Shown here: in pieces, positions 8,175 to 17,306 of the stretch
Numbering within the stretch: position 1 is the stretch's first letter
Layout of the letters: every line of letters starts with the position of its first letter
Assembly: GCF_024498075.1 (NCBI RefSeq)
Contig: NZ_JANHOF010000011.1
Location: 124,001 to 188,000, forward strand
Reading direction: 5' to 3'
From: Paenibacillus mendelii
Lineage (GTDB): Bacteria > Bacillota > Bacilli > Paenibacillales > Paenibacillaceae
DNA length: 64,000 nucleotides
Made by a program: the position numbers and the translations under genes
The notes under the pieces: model-generated
The model's database searches: none
What the model saw: the letters and a program-made list of their open reading frames with translations, nothing else
What the model was told of the DNA's origin: nothing

Positions 8175-10283
8175 TCACTCGTTTACAAAATGCATCGTTT
8201 TCTCCATTACGCCGTCTTTCAGGTTCCACTCCACAGCCAATGGCCCTCTTGGCGTGCTTATGGTGCCTTGGCATTCGGTTAAGCCCTGGATCGCATTGGG
8301 TTGGAAATGAATCTCTTCGTAGCCCGGCTTGGCCGGCTGAACGCCTATGAGAAACTTGCTAATCCAAGTAACCGGCGTACTCGCCCAACTGTGACATAAG
8401 CTCATACGGTATGAATTGTAATTGGTATACGTCGTCTGCGAGTCATGATAATCAGATTGAGGTGACATGACTACGCTTTCCCAAAAGGTCGTAGCTCCGT
8501 CGTTCAGCATGCTGCCCCAAACCTTTGCGATGACCTCCCAAGCTTCCTGATGCCGCTCATATTTGGAATAACATTCCGCCAGCCAATAAGCAGATAACGG
8601 TGTAATCGGGTCCTGAACTTGATAGCCGTCGAGAAAACGGATCGCACGCTCGTCGCTGACGTAACCACACAATATGCCGATTAATGGCGTTATAAGCGCG
8701 GAATCGTCCTGCAAGAATACTTCCTCGTCGAACACCGGATCTGGCCAATCCGTATTGAGCTCAAGCTCCGGCACATAGGCAACCAGTGATTGAACAGAGC
8801 TCTTCATCAGCTTGAGAATCGCATTCAGACATGCCCATGACTCCTGTTCGTTCATTGGAACCCATTCGATAAAAGCTTGGCTTGGATTATAGAAATGTCC
8901 GGTTTGCTTATCGACGTTGTCTTCCACCCATTTAACATGTGTTTGAAGATTTCCCTTCATCTCAAGGACGAATGCTTTGTCGCCGGTATGAAGGTAATAT
9001 TCCCACATCCCGATAACCCACCATAAGGTATAGGAAGGAATTGAATTCATCCAGTACCCGTATGGTGTATCCCCCAGCTCGCCGATTGCCCGCTTCAGAA
9101 TGGTGTAATCATCCCAGAGCATGTAGTCCGCTTTTCCTGCCATGTAGAAATCGTACGCCCAATTGAGTCGATCGCGCTTGATTCCATCCCACAATCCGAC
9201 CTGGTGGCACACTTTGTTCGTATGGGCGGACACTTCGAAGATTTGATCCAATACGGGCAGGTTAGTTTGGATCGAACCGATCTGTTCAAGCGGTACGCCA
9301 ACTGCCTCACACTCGATCTCCATCTCAATATCCTGTCCGGATGCACCGCCCACGAATATCTGAACATACCGCATACCTTGAGGAAGTGTGACATATTCGC
9401 CATTTCCTGGTATTTGTATGTATTCGGTTATGCAAGAATCATAATGTTCGAGCTCATGAAGCGACTCCGCTCCGTTCAGAAGCAGTGACAGAGGCTGACC
9501 GTTGTGGTTCCGCAGCCGAAAACGGACATTCAGCTCTTTATTTAGATCGATAACGGCTGTAGGTGTAGACGATAGATCGGTTTGATTCTGAGCGGTGCGG
9601 AAAATCTTCCACTCGTTCTGTTTCAGAAGATGATAGAACAGATGGCGTTCGTTGCGTTCCGCCTCAAAGTGAAAGTCAACTTCTGCCTTCCCCTTCAGCT
9701 CTATCAAAGAATCTCTTATTTCAATATTCAATCGCGAAGACGATAGCTCGCTAATCTGTTGAACAGGCTCTGTAGTCATATCGCCATAGCCCCCGGCTAC
9801 GAACCACTCCGCGCCATGATCCAGATCGCCATACGGTTCTTCACCAAGCAGGCACACGACATCCGCATTGCGGTCACCCGCACGCCAGGTAGCATCCGTT
9901 ACAAGCCACAAGCCTTCTCCCTGCAAATATGCAATACACCCAACAGTACGATTAACAAGGTGAATGCTAATGGGTACTACAGGCATCGGTTGACTGCAGC
10001 TCACGCTAATGCTTATCGTATGCTCTCCTTTGGAAAGTTTGAACGGCACGGTCAGTTTCGTGAACATCGTTCCATGGCGGGGATGATCCTCTAATGAGCC
10101 GAAGCTTACCCCATCGATTGCTGCATCTGCAGCGCCTGTGCAAGCTAGAGACAGCTCCAAGCCTTCAAGATCGCTCTCTAGATGAAAGGTTTTGCTTAAT
10201 TGAATTTGTTTAAGGTCAGCTCGTTCAGGATGCCATATCCATGAAGGCACAAGAGCTGGATTAACTTTTGAAGCTGTCAGCAT
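8175..10283 (-). CDS. Alpha-L-rhamnosidase-like glycoside hydrolase (GH78-type)
   Basis: 702 residues, no signal peptide, so probably cytoplasmic and acting on imported glycosides. The N-terminal third is beta-rich; the catalytic (alpha/alpha)6-type domain (about 340-610) has the family-like 'WDGIKRDRLNWAYDFYMAG' and a Glu in 'FIEW' and 'MNEQESW' segments; a beta domain closes the chain. GH78 enzymes normally have 'WDGxxRDE'; here RDR replaces RDE, so the substrate or chemistry may differ. Start ATG 10283 with CTAGGAGG. A perfect LacI-type palindrome lies 13 bp upstream. Confidence 0.75.
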   Translation of the reverse strand: MLTASKVNPALVPSWIWHPERADLKQIQLSKTFHLESDLEGLELSLACTGAADAAIDGVSFGSLEDHPRHGTMFTKLTVPFKLSKGEHTISISVSCSQPMPVVPISIHLVNRTVGCIAYLQGEGLWLVTDATWRAGDRNADVVCLLGEEPYGDLDHGAEWFVAGGYGDMTTEPVQQISELSSSRLNIEIRDSLIELKGKAEVDFHFEAERNERHLFYHLLKQNEWKIFRTAQNQTDLSSTPTAVIDLNKELNVRFRLRNHNGQPLSLLLNGAESLHELEHYDSCITEYIQIPGNGEYVTLPQGMRYVQIFVGGASGQDIEMEIECEAVGVPLEQIGSIQTNLPVLDQIFEVSAHTNKVCHQVGLWDGIKRDRLNWAYDFYMAGKADYMLWDDYTILKRAIGELGDTPYGYWMNSIPSYTLWWVIGMWEYYLHTGDKAFVLEMKGNLQTHVKWVEDNVDKQTGHFYNPSQAFIEWVPMNEQESWACLNAILKLMKSSVQSLVAYVPELELNTDWPDPVFDEEVFLQDDSALITPLIGILCGYVSDERAIRFLDGYQVQDPITPLSAYWLAECYSKYERHQEAWEVIAKVWGSMLNDGATTFWESVVMSPQSDYHDSQTTYTNYNSYRMSLCHSWASTPVTWISKFLIGVQPAKPGYEEIHFQPNAIQGLTECQGTISTPRGPLAVEWNLKDGVMEKTMHFVNE

Positions 10284-10296
10284 GAGATCCTCCTAG

Positions 10297-10314
10297 TACA
10301 AAAACGTTTTTGTA
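10297..10314. promoter_or_regulatory. LacI-type operator O1 (18-bp perfect palindrome)
   Basis: TACAAAAACGTTTTTGTA is fully palindromic with the central CpG typical of LacI/GalR-family operators. It sits just upstream of the ribosome site of the rhamnosidase gene, next to the gene for a LacI-family regulator, and shares its core with sites at 11453 and 15773. Confidence 0.85.
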
Positions 10315-10326
10315 TTTTCCCGAAAA

Positions 10327-10376
10327 AACAGCTTCCCCCTATTTGCATGTATCTATTCTCAGGAAGAAGCTGCTGG
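10327..10376 (-). terminator. Rho-independent terminator of LacI gene
   Basis: On the minus strand CAGCTTCTTCC pairs with GGGGGAAGCTG across a loop of about 25 bases and is followed by TTTTTT. It lies between the regulator's stop codon and operator O1, so the regulator and the rhamnosidase operon are probably separate transcripts. Confidence 0.65.
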
Positions 10377-10390
10377 TATGTTTAGTCGGT

Positions 10391-11407
10391 CTAAGTTGTA
10401 TCTCTTTCAAATATTCCGCATGGTAAGCTAATTTTCTGAATGGCATCATATTCGATGTCCCCTTCAATTAGACTGATGAGCAGCTTGCCCGCTTCATGCC
10501 CCATTGTTAACATCGGTAATTCGACGGACGTAATGCCCGGGCGAGCTAACTGTGCAACGATTGTATTGTCAAAGCCGACAATGGCAAGATCATCCGGCAC
10601 TTGGTAACCAAGCGTTACGGCCTTCTCATTCACTCTTGCAGCAATGACATCGCGTCCGGCAATGATTGCGGAAGGACGATCCTTCAAGCTTAAGAGCGTT
10701 TCCGTTTCTTGATATCCGCTGTCTGGCTCGAAGCTGCCTAGAGCAATCAGCTTCTCGTCTACTTCAATATCGAATTCCGTTAAGGCACGTTTATATCCAT
10801 TGAGACGGTCAATCGCTGCATCGAATTCGAGCGAGCAAGGGGTGATAAAACCGATTCGCCGATGGCCTTTCTTCAATAAAAACTGTGCAGCCAAGTAACC
10901 GCCTTGTTCGTTGTCCGCATTGACGCTATGACACAGGTTATCCTTATAAGGACGGCCGAGAAGAACGAATGGGAACCGGTTCGTAAGCAAATCCTTGTAC
11001 GGCCGTTCACTCATCTTATTCCCCATAAGAATCAGGCCGTCTGCAGATTGTTTCCGGTAGACGTCGAGCAAATGTTCGTCCGGCTTATCCGTCTGTTGTT
11101 TCTGAAACGATAAGAGCAAATCGTAATTCTTATGGCTTGCTGCCCTGCCCAAACCTTGAATGACTTCAAGAAGGATGCCATTCTCCAGTCCATCAGCGGT
11201 TTCCGCTACAGCCAAGCCGATATTGTTCGTCTTCTTCGTAACTAAACCGCGAGCCGATTGGTTCGGTCTGTAATTTAAGCGTTCAACCGCTCCGAATATC
11301 CTCTTCTTCGTCGCCTCCGCCACGTGTGCAGAACCATTCATAGCGAAGGATACCGTGCAAACCGCGACCCCCGCTTCTCGTGCCACATCTTTAATGGTTG
11401 CTGCCAT
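10391..11407 (-). CDS. LacI/GalR-family transcriptional regulator
   Basis: 338 residues: N-terminal helix-turn-helix ('TIKDVAREAGVAVCTVSFAM', about 4-25) and hinge 'LNYRPNQSARGL', followed by a periplasmic-binding-protein-like sugar-sensing domain. It represses or activates by binding the AAAACGTTTT palindromes found before the downstream rhamnosidase operon, before its own gene and before the upstream 1348-residue protein gene. The inducer is inferred to be a sugar released from the imported glycoside. Own-promoter operator implies autoregulation. Position 19 (Cys) and 22 (Ser-Phe instead of Ser-Arg) in the recognition region deviate from the usual 'VSxxTVSRVLN'. Confidence 0.95.
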   Translation of the reverse strand: MAATIKDVAREAGVAVCTVSFAMNGSAHVAEATKKRIFGAVERLNYRPNQSARGLVTKKTNNIGLAVAETADGLENGILLEVIQGLGRAASHKNYDLLLSFQKQQTDKPDEHLLDVYRKQSADGLILMGNKMSERPYKDLLTNRFPFVLLGRPYKDNLCHSVNADNEQGGYLAAQFLLKKGHRRIGFITPCSLEFDAAIDRLNGYKRALTEFDIEVDEKLIALGSFEPDSGYQETETLLSLKDRPSAIIAGRDVIAARVNEKAVTLGYQVPDDLAIVGFDNTIVAQLARPGITSVELPMLTMGHEAGKLLISLIEGDIEYDAIQKISLPCGIFERDTT

Positions 11408-11452
11408 AATTGACTCTCCTTGCTCATAAGTTGTCGGTGTTCTATGATGTAT

Positions 11453-11462
11453 AAAACGTTTT
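11453..11462. promoter_or_regulatory. LacI-type operator O2
   Basis: AAAACGTTTT core in the context TGTAAAAACGTTTTATAC (minus strand), located downstream of the predicted start of transcription of the LacI gene. Less symmetric than O1 and O3 at the flanks. Confidence 0.7.
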
Positions 11463-11483
11463 TACAAAAGTGATTTTGTTATA

Positions 11484-11512
11484 AAGATACTTGATTATGC
11501 AAGCGCTGTCAA
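11484..11512 (-). promoter_or_regulatory. Promoter of LacI gene with overlapping cre-like site
   Basis: Minus strand TTGACA (11507-11512), 17-bp spacer, TATCTT (11484-11489). The segment 11498-11511 reads TGACAGCGCTTGCA on the minus strand, two mismatches from the ideal CcpA site TGAAAGCGCTTTCA, and covers the -35 box. This would make the gene subject to carbon catabolite repression. Confidence 0.6.
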
Positions 11513-11560
11513 TACTAATATTGGTATATTACGACATTTTATTTCAGGTCAATTTGGGAA

Positions 11561-11602
11561 GAGATGAGCGGGATTTTCTAAGCAAAATTAACCGCTCATC
11601 TC
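11561..11602 (-). terminator. Stem-loop after the 1348-residue gene
   Basis: Perfect 11-bp stem (GAGATGAGCGG at 11561-11571 with CCGCTCATCTC at 11592-11602), 14 bases beyond the stop codon at 11616. The U-run is poor (TTCCC), so termination may be partial. Confidence 0.55.
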
Positions 11603-11615
11603 GGGTGAAAATGGA

Positions 11616-14600
11616 TTAATACTGGATCTTCACGCTATCCTGCTTGGCATGTTTCACTTTGAGAATCAAATAGTTCGTGCTTTCAAAGTATTTCCAACCC
11701 GTTGTCGCTCCGTTAAGATCCTCCTGCAGGTGAAGCTGTTTACCATTGATGGACACACTCTTCGGCTTTTCCCGGTTCGCTACCAGAACATAGGTTGTTT
11801 CCCCGGCTGGATACACAAGCTCGAATGTAACCTTCTGCTGCGAATTGGATGTTGAATGATCCTTTACCTTCGCAAGTGTGGTTACATACGTGCTTGAGCA
11901 GTTTTGTTTTTTCGGATTGTTGCAGCTTGGTATTGCCGTGGATTGAACATCAGGTTTCGGTCCTTTCCCTTCGATAAACCGCTTCATGAAGAGCGTCTTC
12001 ACGATTTCTTCAGGGTTGAGCATAACCGTGTCCGAACGACTGTTTGTTATCAGTCTCCAGTTATCCGGGTAACTGCCCCTCCATGGCTCATCGGCCTCAG
12101 ACGCTTGCTGCAGCTCAGCGCTGGCGAGTATACCGTCCGCAACCTTCTTCCATGGGCCTGATTTGTCATATGGAACCAGTTCCAACAGCTCATAAGCATA
12201 CACGAGACCATTCCATTGTACAGGTACGGCAAACCAAGGATTGTTATATGCCGATGCACCAAAGATCGGTATCGTTGAGTATTCCATGACAGGACGATCA
12301 TCTACACCCCATGTATACACAAACGGCAAGCCGGTCTTCGCCCATTCAATGGCTTTGTCGAGATACTCATCGTCCCCTGTCAGCTTGTAAGCCTGCACGT
12401 AAGCGCCTACGGTATGGCCGGATGCGAGAATGTCAGGGGTATGCAGCGGGACCTCCCAAGGCTGGCTGGCACGTGGGACGCTGCCCATGGCTTCCACAGC
12501 GGATAAGCCTTTCAAACCGGCTTCCTTAGCTTGTTCATTCCCGTTCATTGCCGCATATTTCAGCAATAGCTTGGCATTCAATGCGGTCTGTCCCAGCATC
12601 GGTGTGCCGTTACTGCCAAGCGGTGGGTTATACGCCCCTTCACTATTGTACAGCCAAGCCCCCGAAGTGTGCTGGGAGTTGATTAATCCGTTCATATTAT
12701 TCTCCAGCCCAGCTAACGCTTCGTCCAGATAACCCACATAGAAAGAAGCTTGAGACTGCGCAATATGATAATCGGGAACGCCTAGCTTTTTCTTATCCGA
12801 TACCGCACTTAGTGCTTGTGAAATCACGTCCTCAACTTCTGCCTTCCGTCCTGGTTCGTACATGCCAAGCAGCTTCAGACTCGTCATATCCGAAGGATAC
12901 TGATTCGTTCCCCACGATTCGATATTGACGTGAAGCCATCCCTTCGTCACCGGATCCCAGAAGGTACGCAGATAAGCGTCCAAACCAAGGTCAACCTGCT
13001 TGGCGAAGGCGTTAACTTGAGGCACAGCCGGAATGCCTTCTTCCTTCACATACAAGGCTACAGCTTCAGAGACGGAGTCCGCCTCCGCCGTTGTAATATC
13101 AGCGTTCAGCGTGATCGGTTTGTTCGCGGTTAACGAATAAGCGGTCTGCGCCAATTCTTCATTCTCCTTCGCTCCGTTCGCAGCGCCCAGAGCCAACAGA
13201 CCCATCACATGGTTATTCTGGTTCTCCACCCAGTTCGGGGAAGCGAATTTGGCTGCCGGCAGATCATGCACGCCATCCCACTTCTGTTTCGGATCCCAGC
13301 TTAAGCTGACAATATGATCATCTTGCCTTACTGCCATCAATGGAACCGTAATTTTGTAAGGATGGGGAACAAGACGCAAATACGCGGGCGTATGGACATC
13401 CAATTTACTGGATGACGTCTCATCCCCTACGAGCCACTCCAATCCCGGGAACAAGGCTTCATCCTTCGACGCACCGAAGCTCCCTTGACCTACTGTAAGT
13501 ACCGGTCCAATCAGATTGAGCAGCTCCGCATCACGATCAGCATGAACGACTTGACTCGTTTGAACTTGAAGATCATCATGCTGCAAGCTGAAATCAAATT
13601 CATAACTCCATTGTCTTCCTGAGGAGTCCGTGACTTTTCCTTGAAAATGCAGGCTCGCCGATCTGCCTCTAGTGTCGGCTGATGCTTGCTGCGGGTGGAA
13701 GGATACGGTTACCGCGCCGTTATCCGCAAGCTTGACAATAGCTGCGGCAAACGGCTGCACGCTAGCCATCTGTTTCCATCCTTGTGAACCGTCCCAAGTA
13801 TAGACCTGGTATTGACCGTAACCGAAACTCGATTTGGTTGCGACGATGCGCGTGTTTTCATTCTCCAGAATCGCATCACCGCTGCCACGGTCAATATACG
13901 CATTCGCTTTCTTCGGTTTCTTCACTTGCTGTGATGCCGCATGAGCCTTCAGAACGGGCAGCGCGACCGAATAGCTCTGATCGTATCCAGAAGTATGCAG
14001 CTTCACTTGGACATGAGATGGACTTTCTGACGTCCCTTTTACTTTCCATGTGACGGTAGCAGTCCCTCCAGGTCTTAGTTTCTCTAAGGGTACGTTCGAG
14101 TCCCCGCCGATAACCTGCAGCCCTTCGGTCACCGTCAGCTCCGCTTGCGGATTGAAGAAGGCCTTACCTCCAGAATTGCGAATCTCGAGCGAAATATCGG
14201 CCTCTTCTCCTACCCGAAGAGCGGGCTGCGAACGCTTCACCGTCAGATTGGCGCTTGCAGGGCTGGATAGAAAGCGAATTTCGTCCAGGGTGAATTCGGC
14301 ATTGGATCGATCGCCACCCTCCAAGTCCATCCGCAGCTTAATGATCTTCCCCTTCCATTCCGGGTGGTCACCTGTATCAATTGTATAATCATGCATGGCT
14401 CCATCAGCGATGATCGGGAAGTCCAGCCTTTGAACTTCAGCGTACATCGGCGAGGTGTTGGTTGCAAAGAAAATGGAAACAAAGTCACCGGCTGTCGCGC
14501 TCATTCGAACGGTTAACGTTTTGTCCCGTTCTCCAATGATCCCTTCCAAGCTTTCATTCCCGAAGTACGGATCTCCGCCACTGACCTTCGCTCGAAGAAC

Positions 14601-15662
14601 GCCATCCGACAATTGCAGCAGAGTCAGATCATTCAGCAGCCATCCTTGCGCATCTCCGCCCGCGTTCCAATCATAAATAGGCGGCGCTACACTCTGAAAG
14701 CGAATATAATCCACTTCCAACTGCGTGCCTTCCAGCTGCAAGGCTCCTTGCAGGCCAAGACGCAGCTGACCGATCTCACCATTCCACGAAGGATGCTCCC
14801 ATGAAGAAAAGGCATATTCGTGATAATCACCGTCGGAGGTGATTGGAATTACCAGCTGCTGCTCCTCCGTAAAGTCTGGCGATGCATTCGTTGTGAATCC
14901 GACCGTCATCGAGGAAGCCGTTCCCCCGCTAACCCGGGCTCTTATTTTAATTTCACCCAGCTTCTCCGCTTGTTCGTTAATCGGACTGGATAGGAGTGCC
15001 GGGTTAGCTCCTGTTACAGAAGCCGTAATACTTGAAGCCCCTGCTTGCAGCTCGGAGAGATCCTGTGCCGCAGACCATCCGTCTGTCGAGCCGTTAAACT
15101 CGAAGCCAAAATCTACCCGCTCGCCAACACGGAAATAATCGACACTAACATCAGCGGGATAGCTGCCGGAAGGCTCCAGGTCCATCCTGAGCGTTTGAAC
15201 GATACCCGTCCAATAAGCATTCAAAGATGGATTAACGGTGTAGTCGTGATACTCTCCATCCGCATGAATAGGAACGACGATTCGCTTAAACTGAGCTAAG
15301 CCGGGAGCGACATCCGTATCGAAGTAAATCGCAACGGAGTCTCCCTTTGTCGCTTTCATCCGAAAGGAGATGATCTGTTCGGGCGATGTCTGCAGACCGA
15401 TTGACGGTGGCGCGAACCAGTTAGGATCTTCGCCGGTCGCTTTCAGATGAAAAGAACCGTCTTCCACCTTCATATCCTCAATCCCGTTATGAAATCCCCC
15501 CCAGCCTTCCAGGTTCCCATCTTCATTAAATTCGAAGCCGATTGAATTCACCGGCTCTGGACCAGCTGCTGCCGAATGGATTGCCGGAGCACTTGTGCAG
15601 AGCATAGCAAATACGATTGCTCCAACAAAACTCCTCATCTTTCCCGATCGTTTCATCGTCAA
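11616..15662 (-). CDS. Large secreted multi-domain carbohydrate-active-like protein
   Basis: 1348 residues with a signal peptide (about 1-31). Residues about 40-480 are three tandem copies of a roughly 145-residue galactose-binding-like module, each running from 'FEFN..GW' through 'IxFxTNxSP' and 'PIxADGxxHDYT' to 'LRMDLE...DYIRF'. A NEW3/CARDB-like beta domain follows (about 480-565), then a beta supersandwich (600-850) and a helical-repeat region (870-1200) resembling alpha/alpha-toroid glycosidases. No enzyme family can be named with certainty. TTG 15662 is the likely start (AGGAGG six bases upstream); ATG 15656 is possible. It has its own promoter with a LacI operator. Confidence 0.75.
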   Translation of the reverse strand: MTMKRSGKMRSFVGAIVFAMLCTSAPAIHSAAAGPEPVNSIGFEFNEDGNLEGWGGFHNGIEDMKVEDGSFHLKATGEDPNWFAPPSIGLQTSPEQIISFRMKATKGDSVAIYFDTDVAPGLAQFKRIVVPIHADGEYHDYTVNPSLNAYWTGIVQTLRMDLEPSGSYPADVSVDYFRVGERVDFGFEFNGSTDGWSAAQDLSELQAGASSITASVTGANPALLSSPINEQAEKLGEIKIRARVSGGTASSMTVGFTTNASPDFTEEQQLVIPITSDGDYHEYAFSSWEHPSWNGEIGQLRLGLQGALQLEGTQLEVDYIRFQSVAPPIYDWNAGGDAQGWLLNDLTLLQLSDGVLRAKVSGGDPYFGNESLEGIIGERDKTLTVRMSATAGDFVSIFFATNTSPMYAEVQRLDFPIIADGAMHDYTIDTGDHPEWKGKIIKLRMDLEGGDRSNAEFTLDEIRFLSSPASANLTVKRSQPALRVGEEADISLEIRNSGGKAFFNPQAELTVTEGLQVIGGDSNVPLEKLRPGGTATVTWKVKGTSESPSHVQVKLHTSGYDQSYSVALPVLKAHAASQQVKKPKKANAYIDRGSGDAILENENTRIVATKSSFGYGQYQVYTWDGSQGWKQMASVQPFAAAIVKLADNGAVTVSFHPQQASADTRGRSASLHFQGKVTDSSGRQWSYEFDFSLQHDDLQVQTSQVVHADRDAELLNLIGPVLTVGQGSFGASKDEALFPGLEWLVGDETSSSKLDVHTPAYLRLVPHPYKITVPLMAVRQDDHIVSLSWDPKQKWDGVHDLPAAKFASPNWVENQNNHVMGLLALGAANGAKENEELAQTAYSLTANKPITLNADITTAEADSVSEAVALYVKEEGIPAVPQVNAFAKQVDLGLDAYLRTFWDPVTKGWLHVNIESWGTNQYPSDMTSLKLLGMYEPGRKAEVEDVISQALSAVSDKKKLGVPDYHIAQSQASFYVGYLDEALAGLENNMNGLINSQHTSGAWLYNSEGAYNPPLGSNGTPMLGQTALNAKLLLKYAAMNGNEQAKEAGLKGLSAVEAMGSVPRASQPWEVPLHTPDILASGHTVGAYVQAYKLTGDDEYLDKAIEWAKTGLPFVYTWGVDDRPVMEYSTIPIFGASAYNNPWFAVPVQWNGLVYAYELLELVPYDKSGPWKKVADGILASAELQQASEADEPWRGSYPDNWRLITNSRSDTVMLNPEEIVKTLFMKRFIEGKGPKPDVQSTAIPSCNNPKKQNCSSTYVTTLAKVKDHSTSNSQQKVTFELVYPAGETTYVLVANREKPKSVSINGKQLHLQEDLNGATTGWKYFESTNYLILKVKHAKQDSVKIQY

Positions 15663-15772
15663 TTACATCCTCCTAATGGAAAAGTAACTCTGATGACTGC
15701 GTCAAGTGTAGGTGGGACGGAGAATCAAATATTTGCTTATCACCCCTTTTCAAGGAACAAAACTTTCAAGAT

Positions 15773-15786
15773 CAAAAACGTTTTTG
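15773..15786. promoter_or_regulatory. LacI-type operator O3 (14-bp perfect palindrome)
   Basis: CAAAAACGTTTTTG, matching O1 at its core, located between the predicted promoter and the start of the 1348-residue protein gene. Ties that gene to the neighbouring LacI regulon. Confidence 0.8.
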
Positions 15787-15804
15787 CAATCACGTTTTGT
15801 TATC

Positions 15805-15833
15805 AAATTACTATGTTATGTAAGCGTTGTCAA
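15805..15833 (-). promoter_or_regulatory. Promoter of 1348-residue gene with cre-like site
   Basis: Minus strand TTGACA (15828-15833), 17-bp spacer, TAATTT (15805-15810, weak). 15819-15832 reads TGACAACGCTTACA, a cre-like sequence over the -35. The segment is strikingly like the LacI promoter: both share TTGACA-x-CGCTT-x-CATAA and a later ATAACAAAA before the operator. Confidence 0.55.
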
Positions 15834-15865
15834 CAAAAATTATGTCAGTTGCTTCCTTATCTAGC

Positions 15866-15903
15866 AAAAAAGGAAGCGCCGACGATTCGCCAGCCTTCCT
15901 TTT
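15866..15903 (-). terminator. Rho-independent terminator after alpha/beta hydrolase
   Basis: On the minus strand AAGGAAGGC and GCTTCCTT can pair across about 15 bases, followed by TTTTTT. It separates the hydrolase at 15940 from the LacI-controlled promoter downstream. Confidence 0.7.
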
Positions 15904-15939
15904 AGCTTCTGCTGCAGCCCCCCTGGACAAGCCGCTTGA

Positions 15940-17079
15940 TCAGAGCATGATCAAATCCGTGCTGATGATATGTCCGAATTCATCCTCCAAATTAAAGCAA
16001 TACATCGTTGTGTCCGCGGGAATGCGGGATGACACCAGGCACGAAGCCGGGTCGAGCTCGGCAGGCGTTTCTTCCCAACGACGAGAAGGAGAGCTGCCGT
16101 TATCGGCCGTATGCAGGAAGGTCGCCTTGCGGATTCGTTCACCCTTCTCAAATTCCGCCCATGCGGTCATTTGATCTTCTCCAGTACTTCGAATTCTCGG
16201 CAGCGACCGCCCACCATTGACGTGGGAGTCCGCATAGATGAAAAACTCACGGGTGCCCCAAGGTACCTCATAGTTATGATCCCAGTCCTTCAATAACCTC
16301 AGCGTCGCCTGTCCCTGTGCTTGTCGGTAGGTCATCGCCCAGTTATCCAAGTAGAAGCAAGGATCGTTCGTCCATGTCGCCCACAGCATCGGCATTGTTG
16401 ATTGTCCAATATACGGGACGATATCAAAGGTTTGATCCCACAGCTTCTGTTGACTCTCGTCCAATGTGGATAGGATGTCCATCCAGCAAGAGCCTTGCCT
16501 GTAATATCCGGCCGCATACGCAGTCATTGCAAAAGCCGGGCGCGAATCAAGACCAGATACGATTTCGCTCAGATAGCCGCCCCAGGAAATGCCCATAAGG
16601 CCAATTCGTGAACCATCTACCTCCGGCTGCGAAGAAAGAAGCGAGATCGCTCGAATGACGGCAGCAACAGCATGATACGACCACATCCGCGTCAATGAGT
16701 CGGCAGCCAACTCCAGAAATAAAGAGTTATCGGTCTGCGAAGGCCCGCCATCTGACATCCTTTCGCCGCTGGGGCCATTGCCAAACAGGTCCATAGCGAT
16801 CGACGCATAGCCACGCTCCGCCCATTGACCGGCCCACTCCGGAAACGCCTTGCCGGCTCCGCCATGCACAAGAACCATCGCGGGAAGCGGCTCAGCAGCC
16901 TCTAGAGGAACCGCATAATAGGCAAATACTCGAGTGCTTTCACCGTTATATTGCTCATTCTCGTAATACAATTGCTTCAACGTATACGTTGGATAGTGTT
17001 CGATTGTTTCCCATTGCACGGCAGGCGCCTTTATCAAACTCTCCATATCCCATGGACCGAAGAACTGTTGTGAGCTCAT
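15940..17079 (-). CDS. Alpha/beta hydrolase (dienelactone hydrolase / acetyl-esterase type)
   Basis: 379 residues, no signal peptide. Nucleophile elbow 'GISWGG' (Ser near residue 169), oxyanion segment 'VLVHGGAGKAFPEWAGQWAE' and a late 'DWDHNYEVPWG' with the likely catalytic His define an alpha/beta-hydrolase fold similar to bacterial sugar-ester (acetylxylan-type) esterases. An inferred role is to deacylate imported oligosaccharides. Start ATG 17079 has ATGAGGAG upstream. It is bounded by a terminator at its 3' side and 227 bp to the next gene on its 5' side, so it is probably transcribed alone or with the genes upstream. Confidence 0.8.
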   Translation of the reverse strand: MSSQQFFGPWDMESLIKAPAVQWETIEHYPTYTLKQLYYENEQYNGESTRVFAYYAVPLEAAEPLPAMVLVHGGAGKAFPEWAGQWAERGYASIAMDLFGNGPSGERMSDGGPSQTDNSLFLELAADSLTRMWSYHAVAAVIRAISLLSSQPEVDGSRIGLMGISWGGYLSEIVSGLDSRPAFAMTAYAAGYYRQGSCWMDILSTLDESQQKLWDQTFDIVPYIGQSTMPMLWATWTNDPCFYLDNWAMTYRQAQGQATLRLLKDWDHNYEVPWGTREFFIYADSHVNGGRSLPRIRSTGEDQMTAWAEFEKGERIRKATFLHTADNGSSPSRRWEETPAELDPASCLVSSRIPADTTMYCFNLEDEFGHIISTDLIML

Positions 17080-17306
17080 CGTCGTTTCTCCTCATATCAA
17101 TTTAAGTGAGAGCCGTCCCTCTAAATTATGCTGTACCGAGTCCCCACTCTTCGCAGCATTTAATTAATGTCATTAAATAATGAGAAATACAACCATTTCG
17201 ATCTAAAACGGGATTAATCCGCCGCGCACGCGACGGACGTTCCCATTCCCTATAGGGGGTTCATTTTATCGATATACCGCCTTATGTAAACGTCTGTTTG
17301 TTCGTT

